NCBI GenBank assembly: GCA_017537025.1
Contig: JAFWCB010000009.1
Location: forward strand, 59,443 to 123,442
Origin: Sediminibacterium sp.
Lineage (GTDB): Bacteria; Bacteroidota; Bacteroidia; Chitinophagales; Chitinophagaceae
Reading direction: 5' to 3'
DNA: 64,000 nucleotides
The notes beneath the pieces are model-generated. The model saw only the letters and a list, made by a program, of their open reading frames with translations. It was not told where the DNA came from and did no database searches. Shown one piece after another: positions 16,985 through 24,213 of the stretch. Position numbers and translations under genes: made by a program. How positions within the stretch are numbered: the stretch's first letter is position 1; each line of letters opens with the position of its first letter.

Positions 16985-17684
16985 CTTGAATTGCGATATA
17001 GGAGAAGGTTTTCCCTATGATGAAGCACTGATGCCTTATATGTCAAGCGCCAATATTAGCTGTGGTGAACACGCAGGTTCCGCAGAAACCATACATCATA
17101 CTATCAGCTTATGTAAAAAATATGGCGTAGCCATTGGCGCTCATCCCAGTTTCCCGGATCCCGAAAATTTCGGTAGAAAAGAAATGCATATACCCGAAGA
17201 TGAATTATTTGACTCATTAGCTAATCAAATTGTTTTGATCCGTTTTTGGTGCCGGGTTGAAGGAGCAGTTATGCATCATGTAAAGCCACATGGGGCATTA
17301 TATAATATGGCAGCAAGAGATAGGAATATCAGTAAAACAATTGTAAGCGTTATTAAAGAGATAGATAGCAGCATCATTCTGTATGGGTTAAGCAATAGCT
17401 ACCTAATTAGTGAAGCAGAAAAAGCCGGATTACAAACTGCTGCTGAAGTTTTTGCCGATAGAAGATATACTGCTGATGGCTATTTGGTTCCAAGAACGGA
17501 GCCGGATGCAATTATAGAAGATGAAAATATAGCAATTGAACAAGCCCTACAATTTGTTAGGAATAGAAATAAAAAAAGAGCTGATACTATATGTTTACAC
17601 GGTGATAATGATCAAGCATTACCATTTGCAAAAAAAATTTATCAAACTTTTAAAGCTAATAATATTGCCATTCAAACGATTTAA
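16974..17684 (+). CDS. pxpA: 5-oxoprolinase subunit A (LamB/YcsF family)
   Basis: 236 residues from the ATG at 16974, which gives the exact family start HIDLNCDIGEGFPYDEALM. Further signatures are SANISCGEHAGS, GAHPSFPDPENFGRK, HVKPHGALYNMAA and EVFADRRYTADGYLVPR. The metal-like acidic/His pocket of LamB/YcsF proteins is therefore intact. It provides the hydrolytic half of 5-oxoprolinase, removing the 5-oxoproline made spontaneously from glutamine/glutamate or glutathione turnover. It overlaps pxpC upstream and the NRAMP-like gene downstream. Confidence 0.93.
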   Translation: MHIDLNCDIGEGFPYDEALMPYMSSANISCGEHAGSAETIHHTISLCKKYGVAIGAHPSFPDPENFGRKEMHIPEDELFDSLANQIVLIRFWCRVEGAVMHHVKPHGALYNMAARDRNISKTIVSVIKEIDSSIILYGLSNSYLISEAEKAGLQTAAEVFADRRYTADGYLVPRTEPDAIIEDENIAIEQALQFVRNRNKKRADTICLHGDNDQALPFAKKIYQTFKANNIAIQTI

Positions 17685-18837
17685 GATACCATCCATTGGT
17701 GGGGTAGGATTAGGGGCTGCTTTTTTAATGGCGAATTCGTCTATTGGTCCGGGTTTTCTTACACAAACTACAGTATTCACAAAAGAGTTACTTACCAACT
17801 TTGGGTTTGTAATATTACTCTCTTCTCTGATAGATATAGGAGCACAACTTAATACCTGGCGCATACTTACGCTCACTAATTTACGTGCTCAAGATTTTGC
17901 AAATAAGGTATTACCCGGTTTAGGTTATTTACTCTCTGCATTAATTGTATTTGGTGGTTTTGCATTTAATATCGGAAATATAGCGGGCTGCGGATTAGGT
18001 ATGAATGTCTTATTTGGTATCAGTTATGAGCAAGGTGCTTTTATCAGTGGTGTTTTGGCACTCACTTTATTTTGGTGGAAGGAAATCGGCAGTATGCTCG
18101 ATCAGTTCACAAAAACATTAGGTATACTAAAAATTGGTCTTACCATTTTTATTGCCTGGAAAGCTCAACCGCCCATTTTAGAAGCATTACAGCATAGTAT
18201 CATTCCTGTAAAATGGAGTGGTAAAGCAATTATAACCATAGTGGGCGGAACTGTGGGTGGTTATCTTATGTTCTCCGGAGCACATCGTTTATTAGATGCA
18301 GGTATCAGCGGAAAAAAAAGTGAATCGGAAGTTAACAGAAGCGCTATCAGCGGTATTGCTATTTCAGGTATTATGCGTTATACTTTATTCTTAGCAACAG
18401 TTGGTGTAATTAGTTCAGGTACCATTTTATCGGCCGAAAACCCTGCTGCAACAGTATTTCAGAAAGCAGCCGGTAGCATAGGACTAAGGATTTTTGGTAT
18501 TGTATTATGGAGCGCTGCTATTTCATCTGTGGTGGGGGCTAGTTATACGGCCATCTCTTTTTTCAAAACCTTTCACCCCTTTATTCAAAAACATGAGCGA
18601 ATATTTATTTCCATATTTATTATGCTCTGCACAGCAATTTTTATAGCCATTGGGAAACCTGTTTCATTGTTACTAGCCGCCGGCTATATTAATGGTCTCA
18701 TTTTGCCTATTGCCCTTGCCATCATACTTTTTGGCGCCGGACAAAAAAGAATCATGCAAGATCATCGTCACCCTTTATGGATGCATATTGCAGGTTGGGC
18801 AGTGGTGCTACTTATGGGATGGATGGTGTTGGTATAA
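17665..18837 (+). CDS. NRAMP-like transporter of the 5-oxoprolinase cluster (YcsG type)
   Basis: About 390 residues from the TTG at 17665, overlapping pxpA by 20 bases. An ATG at 17608 is in frame but would overlap pxpA by 77 bases. It has eleven or so hydrophobic segments. The first, GLGAAFLMANSSIGPGFLTQ, matches the NRAMP helix-1 region, but the metal-binding DPGN motif reads NSSIGPG here. In Bacillus subtilis the similar YcsG gene lies in the ycsF-kipI-kipA cluster. The context therefore suggests uptake of 5-oxoproline or a related amino acid rather than Mn/Fe (inference). It converges with and overlaps the 3' end of selU by 26 bases. Confidence 0.8.
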   Translation: MPFKRFKIPSIGGVGLGAAFLMANSSIGPGFLTQTTVFTKELLTNFGFVILLSSLIDIGAQLNTWRILTLTNLRAQDFANKVLPGLGYLLSALIVFGGFAFNIGNIAGCGLGMNVLFGISYEQGAFISGVLALTLFWWKEIGSMLDQFTKTLGILKIGLTIFIAWKAQPPILEALQHSIIPVKWSGKAIITIVGGTVGGYLMFSGAHRLLDAGISGKKSESEVNRSAISGIAISGIMRYTLFLATVGVISSGTILSAENPAATVFQKAAGSIGLRIFGIVLWSAAISSVVGASYTAISFFKTFHPFIQKHERIFISIFIMLCTAIFIAIGKPVSLLLAAGYINGLILPIALAIILFGAGQKRIMQDHRHPLWMHIAGWAVVLLMGWMVLV

Positions 18838-19936
18838 TATGTAAAATAGCAGTAGCATTATCCCTCGGATTAGTTGATGAACAAGGAATTTTGCGGACTT
18901 GCATCTCCGGATTTTCTCTTCGCAAAAGGCCATTAATATATAACTTGTCATAATACTTAAGCAGAATAGCAAAACAACGATGTATATCTTTTTCCAATAA
19001 AAAATTCACAGCATTCTTTGTTTCTAATCCACCTAATTTTTTTTGAATACGCAAAATCGCATTAACTAATTTATCCTGATCATATTTACCATAGCTCTGC
19101 ACAATATTATCTAATCGTTCTGCAAATGGAATATCTAAAAACAAAACGGGTTTACTGCGCATAGTATTGAATAAATTACCCGGAATATTTACTTCTCCAA
19201 TACGTTGGCTTTCGTCTTCAACAAAAATAGTGTGTAGTGGATAGTGTGTAGTGGGTAGTTTCTTACTACTCACTTCCCACTTCTCACTATTCACTATTGC
19301 GCTAAGCGCATTCGCTAAGTCATTCTCAAACTGTTCTTGGGTTGGCTGTTTAGGCATACCCAAATTACCAAAGGCGGAACCTTTATGGCAAGCGATGGCT
19401 TCAAGATCTATTACAGCAGCACCTTTTGCAGCTAATGCAGATAGTAATTCTGTTTTACCACTACCGGTATAGCCACCAATTATAGTAATAGGATAATCTT
19501 TTTGAAATTGCGCTAACACCCATTTTCGATACTGCTTATATCCCCCTACTAATGAATAAACTTTAAACCCATAGAGATCCAATAGCCAAGCAACCCCCGC
19601 GCTACGCATACCACCACGCCAACAATGTACCAATACCACTTTCTTACTTTGCACTACCCACTTTTCACTATCCACTAATGCTTCCACCTCTTCCACCATC
19701 TTCACCATTTTCTTTCCAAAATATTTCAATCCGATTTTTATCGCTTTCTCCCTACTCTCTTTTTTATATGCCGTACCTACTACTTTTCTTTCTTCGTCTG
19801 TAAAAAGTGGAAGCGAATATGCTCCGGGAATATGGGCGTGTTCAAACTCACCGGGGCTACGTACATCCAACACAGGATGTGATTCAGCCAGTTTTAAAAA
19901 CTCATCAATATTTAATTTTGTAATAGCCACATACAA
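18812..19936 (-). CDS. selU: tRNA 2-selenouridine/geranyl-2-thiouridine synthase
   Basis: 374 residues. The N-terminal rhodanese domain shows VLDVRSPGEFEHAHIPGA and the active-site Cys in VLVHCWRGGMRS; the C-terminal P-loop domain has IIGGYTGSGKTELL. SelU (MnmH) replaces sulfur by selenium at the wobble 2-thiouridine of some tRNAs via a geranylated intermediate. No selD is in the window. Two in-frame insertions made of heptamer repeats are seen, encoding SEKWVVQSKK near residue 90 and SEKWEVSSKK near residue 220. The start is TTG at 19936; a GTG at 19930 is an alternative. It is divergent from the SixA-like gene. Confidence 0.88.
   Translation of the reverse strand: MYVAITKLNIDEFLKLAESHPVLDVRSPGEFEHAHIPGAYSLPLFTDEERKVVGTAYKKESREKAIKIGLKYFGKKMVKMVEEVEALVDSEKWVVQSKKVVLVHCWRGGMRSAGVAWLLDLYGFKVYSLVGGYKQYRKWVLAQFQKDYPITIIGGYTGSGKTELLSALAAKGAAVIDLEAIACHKGSAFGNLGMPKQPTQEQFENDLANALSAIVNSEKWEVSSKKLPTTHYPLHTIFVEDESQRIGEVNIPGNLFNTMRSKPVLFLDIPFAERLDNIVQSYGKYDQDKLVNAILRIQKKLGGLETKNAVNFLLEKDIHRCFAILLKYYDKLYINGLLRRENPEMQVRKIPCSSTNPRDNATAILHIIPTPSIP
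19225..19298. repeat. Double heptamer array with opposed arms inside selU
   Basis: Left arm: GTGTAGT, GGATAGT, GTGTAGT, GGGTAGT (19232-19259), preceded by AAATAGT. Right arm: TACTACT, CACTTCC, CACTTCT, CACTATT, CACTATT (19264-19298). The arms are roughly reverse complements of each other, so a hairpin is possible. The block is translated in selU as about 25 residues including SEKWEVSSKK and LPTTHYPLHT. Confidence 0.88.
19637..19679. repeat. Second heptamer array inside selU
   Basis: Units CACTACC, CACTTTT, CACTATC and CACTAAT (19652-19679) follow a TTTCTTACT leader. The same leader precedes the right arm of the array at 19225-19298. My hand alignment of the two sites gives 30 identities in 36 bases. 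It encodes SEKWVVQSKK just before the rhodanese active-site motif. Confidence 0.85.
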
Positions 19937-19965
19937 ATGTACAGGGCATTTTGTACCTTTTCTGC

Positions 19966-20454
19966 ATGAAACAACTGATTATTGTGAGGCATGCCAAAAG
20001 TAGCTGGGCTAATATAGGTATGAGTGATTTTGAAAGACCGCTTAATGAACGGGGAAATAGAGATGCACCCGAAATGGCAAATCGACTTATCAATAGAAAT
20101 GTAGTCGTAGACGCATTTGTTTCCAGTACAGCCAATAGAGCCCTTACTACTGCCACTTATTTCGCTAAAACATTTGGCAAAAACCAAACTGATATCATCA
20201 GCGTACCCGAATTATATCATGCATCCACAGCAACATTTTATCAAGTTATCAAAAAGTTGAATAATACATTCCAAACAGTTGCATTATTTTCACATAACCC
20301 TGGCATCACAGATTTTGTAAATGAGTTAACCGAAACAAATATTGATAATATGCCCACTTGCGGCATTTTCGCAGTAAAGATTGATACCAATAATTGGATG
20401 GAATTTATACATGCAGCAAAAACTTTCTGGTTTGTCGATTACCCTAAGCTGTGA
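19966..20454 (+). CDS. SixA-like histidine phosphatase
   Basis: 162 residues from the ATG at 19966, giving the family start KQLIIVRHAKSSW with the RHG-type catalytic motif (RHA). ERPLNERGNRDAPEMANRL follows, and the second catalytic His lies in LFSHNPGITDF. The short length and RHAKS motif place it with SixA/phosphohistidine phosphatase-like proteins of the histidine phosphatase superfamily. The substrate is unknown. It is divergent from selU with only about 30 bases between starts, and it converges with the EamA gene, overlapping by 11 bases. Confidence 0.87.
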   Translation: MKQLIIVRHAKSSWANIGMSDFERPLNERGNRDAPEMANRLINRNVVVDAFVSSTANRALTTATYFAKTFGKNQTDIISVPELYHASTATFYQVIKKLNNTFQTVALFSHNPGITDFVNELTETNIDNMPTCGIFAVKIDTNNWMEFIHAAKTFWFVDYPKL

Positions 20455-21343
20455 TAATTTTTTCTCTTTTGAAATTAGCTAAGAAAACCCCTCCGAAAAT
20501 AAGTAGGGCAGCAAGCCCTTTTATCAAACTAAAATGTTCACCCGCAAAAATAGTAGCAATAACAGCAGCAAAAATTGGCTGCGTATAGATAAAAGCGCCT
20601 GTACGAGAGGGGCCAATAGTGGAGATACTATATACGGTAAGCAGATACGCCACAAAGGTTACCACAATAGCCACATAGGCCAGTGCAATAAAATGTGAAA
20701 TATCAAATATTTCCCATCTGGTTTCTAAAAAAGGAGGCAAACCAAAAGGGATAATACCGATTGTTCCGAAAGTAAAAACCCATCTCAAAACAAGTATAGG
20801 TGAGTATTTGGCCATTAATGGTCTTACCAATACTAAGTAAAACGCGTAAGAAGAAGCGTTTGTGAGCACCAAAATATCTCCCACTAACATATCCGATCCT
20901 TGTTGTGATTGATCTTTCGATAAAATTAATAACGCCGCACCTGAAATACCCATGATAAGTCCGCCAAGCTTCAAAAAATTAAATTTCTCTTTGATTAATA
21001 AAGCAGCGATAATGGTTATAAGAATAGGAGTGGCTAAGGATAATAAAGAACTATGGATAGCACTTGTAAGGGATAACCCTTTTACAAATAGCAATTGATT
21101 AATCACTACACCGGTAAGTGCGCAAAGTAAAAAACGCGGGATATCTTTTCTATCAATTTTTTGATCTCCCTTTTTGAATAGAAACAGTATCCAAAAAAGA
21201 CTAATACTCGTTCCTACACGTACCAGATTCAAAGCAAAAGGATGAATAAAGCCTGGCGTAATATATTTTACCACCGCATAACTACTTCCGAAAATAAAAT
21301 TTGAACCGATAGCTGCGCCATACTTATTGATTACGCCTTTCAT
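20444..21343 (-). CDS. EamA/DMT-superfamily transporter
   Basis: 299 residues with ten predicted membrane helices in two EamA repeats. The first begins near GSNFIFGSSYAVVKY with the family's PFALNLVRVGTS loop, and the second after about residue 150 with LTNASSYAFYLVLVRPL. The conserved ending IFAAVIATIFAGEHFSLIKG is the RhaT/EamA signature. Such proteins usually export amino acids or other metabolites; no substrate can be named. It overlaps the upstream glycosyltransferase-like gene by 4 bases (ATGA), showing coupled translation. Confidence 0.87.
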   Translation of the reverse strand: MKGVINKYGAAIGSNFIFGSSYAVVKYITPGFIHPFALNLVRVGTSISLFWILFLFKKGDQKIDRKDIPRFLLCALTGVVINQLLFVKGLSLTSAIHSSLLSLATPILITIIAALLIKEKFNFLKLGGLIMGISGAALLILSKDQSQQGSDMLVGDILVLTNASSYAFYLVLVRPLMAKYSPILVLRWVFTFGTIGIIPFGLPPFLETRWEIFDISHFIALAYVAIVVTFVAYLLTVYSISTIGPSRTGAFIYTQPIFAAVIATIFAGEHFSLIKGLAALLIFGGVFLANFKREKIITA

Positions 21344-22497
21344 GGCTGCAAAGATATTTTATTATTATCGTAAATAGCCTCTAATAACACGGTGAGGTCT
21401 TCCTCCTTAAACGCAATGAGTTCTTTGAATGAATAATTAAAAGAACTAGCGGCTGCGAGTGTACTTTTATTAAAAGTCTTCTGTGTAACCGAAAAAATCT
21501 GGTTTTGCTGCATCAAAATCTCTGCTAAGTAGGCTTGCTCTGTTTGTCCGGGTGTTGGCACTACAATTAATTTCTTTTTTAATACCAATAACTCCATTAA
21601 AGAAGTATAACCACCTCTGCAAACGATATATTCACTTTGCTGTAATACTATGGCCAGTTCATTGGTGGGGAGATGGTTATAGATAGTAGACGGCAGACGG
21701 TAGACGGTAGAAGGTAGATTAGAATTATGTATCTCAAAACTTATCTCCGGTCCTTTGTCTCCGGTCTCCTGTCTATTTAGTATTCCTCTTACAATCACCA
21801 TTTCTTCTTCTACTTCGGAAACTAATTCGAAAACCATCTCCTCAAAAATTGTTCTTTGTGGTTCGGGGCCTGAGATCAAAAAGCAGTATTTGTATGTAAT
21901 AGCTGTATCTATTTTCTTGAATCGCGATAATAAATTAATATACTGAACAGGTACTTGAGGTAAAACATGGGGATGCGATAATTTACCTGCTATTCCTTCA
22001 ACCATATCGGGTACCCAACAACTTGTAAACCTGTTGACCCATCTGTATAAAAAATATTGACTAATTCTTTCCAGTAATGTATTATTTAGATGCAATTGCA
22101 ACTGGTGGGTAATAAAAATTGTGGGTATTTTTTTGTGATATAACCCGTACCGATTATCGGCAATAACTAAATCAATTTTTTCTTCTTCAACAACCGATTC
22201 AAGCCATCTATTCTCCCGAATGATGGTATGGAGAATTTTTGGAAGTTGTTGTATAATTTTAAAGAAGAATAAGCTGCCATTTACCGGATACCTTATTCCA
22301 TAGCCCTTCAACCTTAACCCCTTTATTTGCGGAAATTCGCGTTCAAACAAAGCAATTTGAGCTTTTTCGCCGGCAACTAAAACATTACAACCCTGTGCGA
22401 GCAAGCTATTGATTATAGGTATACATCGGGTTGTATGTCCAAGCCCCCAATCGAGTGGGGCCACCAAAACTGTTAAATCCGTATATTTTTTCTGCAA
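21340..22497 (-). CDS. Glycosyltransferase-like protein (GT-B fold)
   Basis: About 385 residues from the TTG at 22497. A TTG at 22539 would add 14 residues but overlap the divergent small lipoprotein gene. The body begins TVLVAPLDWGLGHTTRCIPI, a GT-B nucleotide-sugar enzyme opening with the Gly-His-rich loop of MurG/GT28-like proteins. The C-terminal donor domain has IVCRGGYTSLMELLVLKKK and PTPGQTEQAYLAEIL, also GT28-like. Donor and acceptor are unknown. About residues 240-272 are a repeat-derived insertion including GDKGPEISFEIHN and STVYRLPSTIYN. It is coupled to the EamA gene. Confidence 0.8.
   Translation of the reverse strand: MQKKYTDLTVLVAPLDWGLGHTTRCIPIINSLLAQGCNVLVAGEKAQIALFEREFPQIKGLRLKGYGIRYPVNGSLFFFKIIQQLPKILHTIIRENRWLESVVEEEKIDLVIADNRYGLYHKKIPTIFITHQLQLHLNNTLLERISQYFLYRWVNRFTSCWVPDMVEGIAGKLSHPHVLPQVPVQYINLLSRFKKIDTAITYKYCFLISGPEPQRTIFEEMVFELVSEVEEEMVIVRGILNRQETGDKGPEISFEIHNSNLPSTVYRLPSTIYNHLPTNELAIVLQQSEYIVCRGGYTSLMELLVLKKKLIVVPTPGQTEQAYLAEILMQQNQIFSVTQKTFNKSTLAAASSFNYSFKELIAFKEEDLTVLLEAIYDNNKISLQP
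21681..21778. repeat. Paired heptamer arrays inside the glycosyltransferase gene
   Basis: First block 21681-21715: AGATAGT, AGACGGC, AGACGGT twice, AGAAGGT. Second block 21744-21778: TCTCCGG, TCCTTTG, TCTCCGG, TCTCCTG, TCTATTT. About 28 bases containing TTATGTATCTC separate them. All of it is read through in frame on the minus strand. GACCGGAGACA, in the second block read on the minus strand, also occurs at the 3' end of cysS. Confidence 0.88.
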
Positions 22498-22518
22498 TTT
22501 ATTTATCTTAGTATCAAT

Positions 22519-22644
22519 ATGAGACTGAAAATAAACCAAATTATGGTTTTGCTGTTATTTACCGGTATCATTATGTTGAGTTCGGGCTGTGGTATTTTCC
22601 AGAAATCGAACAAAACCAAATATTGTGGTTGTCCGAAACACTAA
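22519..22644 (+). CDS. Small lipoprotein, 41 residues
   Basis: The ATG at 22519 opens a 41-codon frame ending TAA at 22642-22644. The product has a basic start, a hydrophobic stretch (MVLLLFTGIIMLSS) and a lipobox-like SSGCG with Cys24 as the likely lipid site. It ends in a short cysteine-containing tail, KYCGCPKH. It would be an outer- or inner-membrane lipoprotein of 18 residues after processing. Two bases separate it from the following small gene. No function is known to me. Coding status rests on the lipoprotein signal and the tidy spacing. Confidence 0.65.
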   Translation: MRLKINQIMVLLLFTGIIMLSSGCGIFQKSNKTKYCGCPKH

Positions 22645-22646
22645 TT

Positions 22647-22892
22647 ATGGGTGCAAATAGAGATTTATTAGTATTGGCAAATCAAGCCCATTTATCGAAA
22701 GAGGAGCTCGATAAGCAACTCGCTGCACTCAACACCATCTTATTCCCGGTTGAAAATTGGAATGCCTTTTGTACCGCTAATGAAATCATTGATATTAATA
22801 AACACAAAATAATTACCAAAGTACATTTGGTACAAAAGATCCTTAAGGATACACCTAATAAGCCGTTTATTTTTATTTGTAATAAAAATTAA
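22647..22892 (+). CDS. Hypothetical protein, 81 residues
   Basis: The frame starts at ATG 22647, two bases after the small lipoprotein stop; an upstream TTG-type start at 22623 would overlap that gene. The product begins GANRDLLVLANQAHLSKEEL and looks soluble and mostly helical, with no signal peptide, membrane segment or recognisable motif. It may be co-transcribed with the lipoprotein gene. Its end overlaps the convergent aminotransferase gene by 4 bases. I do not recognise the family. Confidence 0.6.
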   Translation: MGANRDLLVLANQAHLSKEELDKQLAALNTILFPVENWNAFCTANEIIDINKHKIITKVHLVQKILKDTPNKPFIFICNKN

Positions 22893-24148
22893 GACAACTT
22901 AACTAAAGCTTCTTCCAATTTAGCCAACATGGCCGGAATTTCTTCTTTCTTACTGGTACCTACACTTAAGCGGTACCAAGAATTATCTGCGCCAGCTCCA
23001 AATGCAGAAAAAGGAACAACTGCTAATTTAGCTTCGCCTAAAATATAAGAAGTAACATCTGCTTGTGTACTTAATATTTGTTGATTGGCATATTGCTTAC
23101 CAACAAGATCTAATTTGATCGTAAGATAAATAGCGGCTTGTGGTACTACTGCATCTACGGCATAGCCTTTATTTTTAAGTGCTATAAGCCCGTTGTATAT
23201 AGTTTGTAACCGATATTCGATTTCTGCTTTAAAATGAACTAAATATTGTTCAATGGCTTCTCGCTGTAGTAAATATTGTGCCACAGCTTTTTGTTCTGCC
23301 ATTGGTGCCCATGCTCCTAAATGGCTTAAAACAGCTTTCATTTTAGCAATAATATTTCCCGGTCCCATGGCCCAACCCACACGAACGCCGGTTGCAGCAA
23401 ATACTTTAGAAATACCATCAATAAAAATGGTATACTCCTTCATAGCCGGATCTAAAGAAATTGGGTTAGCATGAACAGTATCTCCATAAGTGAGTGTCCA
23501 ATACATTTGATCGAACATCAAGTATAATTTCTTTTCATGCGCTCCTCGCTTATTATTTTCTGCTATAATTAAATCGCAAATTTCTTTCAGGGCATTTGCT
23601 GAAAGTGTTGTTCCTGTTGGGTTCTGAGGTGTACACAAACAAATAAGCGTGGCTCCTTCGATATTTTTTTTAATATCTGCCACGGTAGGCATAAAATTAT
23701 TTTCCGGTAAACAATCGATCAAGCAATGCTCACCATCTGTTAAGTGAACATAGTGATTGTTGTTCCAGGAAGGAACACCATAAATCACTTTATCGCCTTT
23801 ATCTACAATCACTTTAAATAAAGCGTATATGAGCGGGCGACCTCCGGAAGCTACCTGAATTTCTTGTGCATCATAATGAATGCCCTCCCATTCATGAATA
23901 AAAGTACTAATGGCTTTTCTCAGTTCTAAAATACCTTCAGCAGCAGGATAGTTGGTATAATGCTTTTGATAAGATTCAATAATCAGTGTTTCCAGTTCTT
24001 TGGGTATGGGAAAAACCTGCGGATCAAAATCACCAATTGTAAAATTATAAATGGTTTCTCCATTTCTAATGCGCTCATTAATAGCATTTCCCAACTTTAC
24101 AATTTCACTTCCAATTAATGTTTCCGCTAAATGGCTCAACTTACTCAT
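22889..24148 (-). CDS. PLP-dependent aminotransferase class I/II
   Basis: 419 residues of fold-type I aminotransferase. The PLP lysine is in FIDGISKVFAATGVRVGWAMG, the aromatic-Asn region in LCTPQNPTGTTLS, and the opening is NFTIGDFDPQVFPIP, where aspartate aminotransferases have G-E/D-PDF. The first residue block, SKLSHLAETLIGSEIVKLG, matches a subgroup common in Bacteroidota. Substrates of this subgroup (aspartate, aromatic or branched amino acids) cannot be separated by reading. It is divergent from the TonB-plug-like gene. Confidence 0.87.
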   Translation of the reverse strand: MSKLSHLAETLIGSEIVKLGNAINERIRNGETIYNFTIGDFDPQVFPIPKELETLIIESYQKHYTNYPAAEGILELRKAISTFIHEWEGIHYDAQEIQVASGGRPLIYALFKVIVDKGDKVIYGVPSWNNNHYVHLTDGEHCLIDCLPENNFMPTVADIKKNIEGATLICLCTPQNPTGTTLSANALKEICDLIIAENNKRGAHEKKLYLMFDQMYWTLTYGDTVHANPISLDPAMKEYTIFIDGISKVFAATGVRVGWAMGPGNIIAKMKAVLSHLGAWAPMAEQKAVAQYLLQREAIEQYLVHFKAEIEYRLQTIYNGLIALKNKGYAVDAVVPQAAIYLTIKLDLVGKQYANQQILSTQADVTSYILGEAKLAVVPFSAFGAGADNSWYRLSVGTSKKEEIPAMLAKLEEALVKLS

Positions 24149-24213
24149 ACCTTAACTTTTGCGCGAAGTTAACAGAAAGAGCAAAGTATAGCGGGAAGTT
24201 TTTATTTTTAAGG

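Noticed and set aside
19225-19298. Heptamer arrays as a CRISPR-like structure
   Set aside because: Units are 7 bases with no spacers and no cas genes are present.
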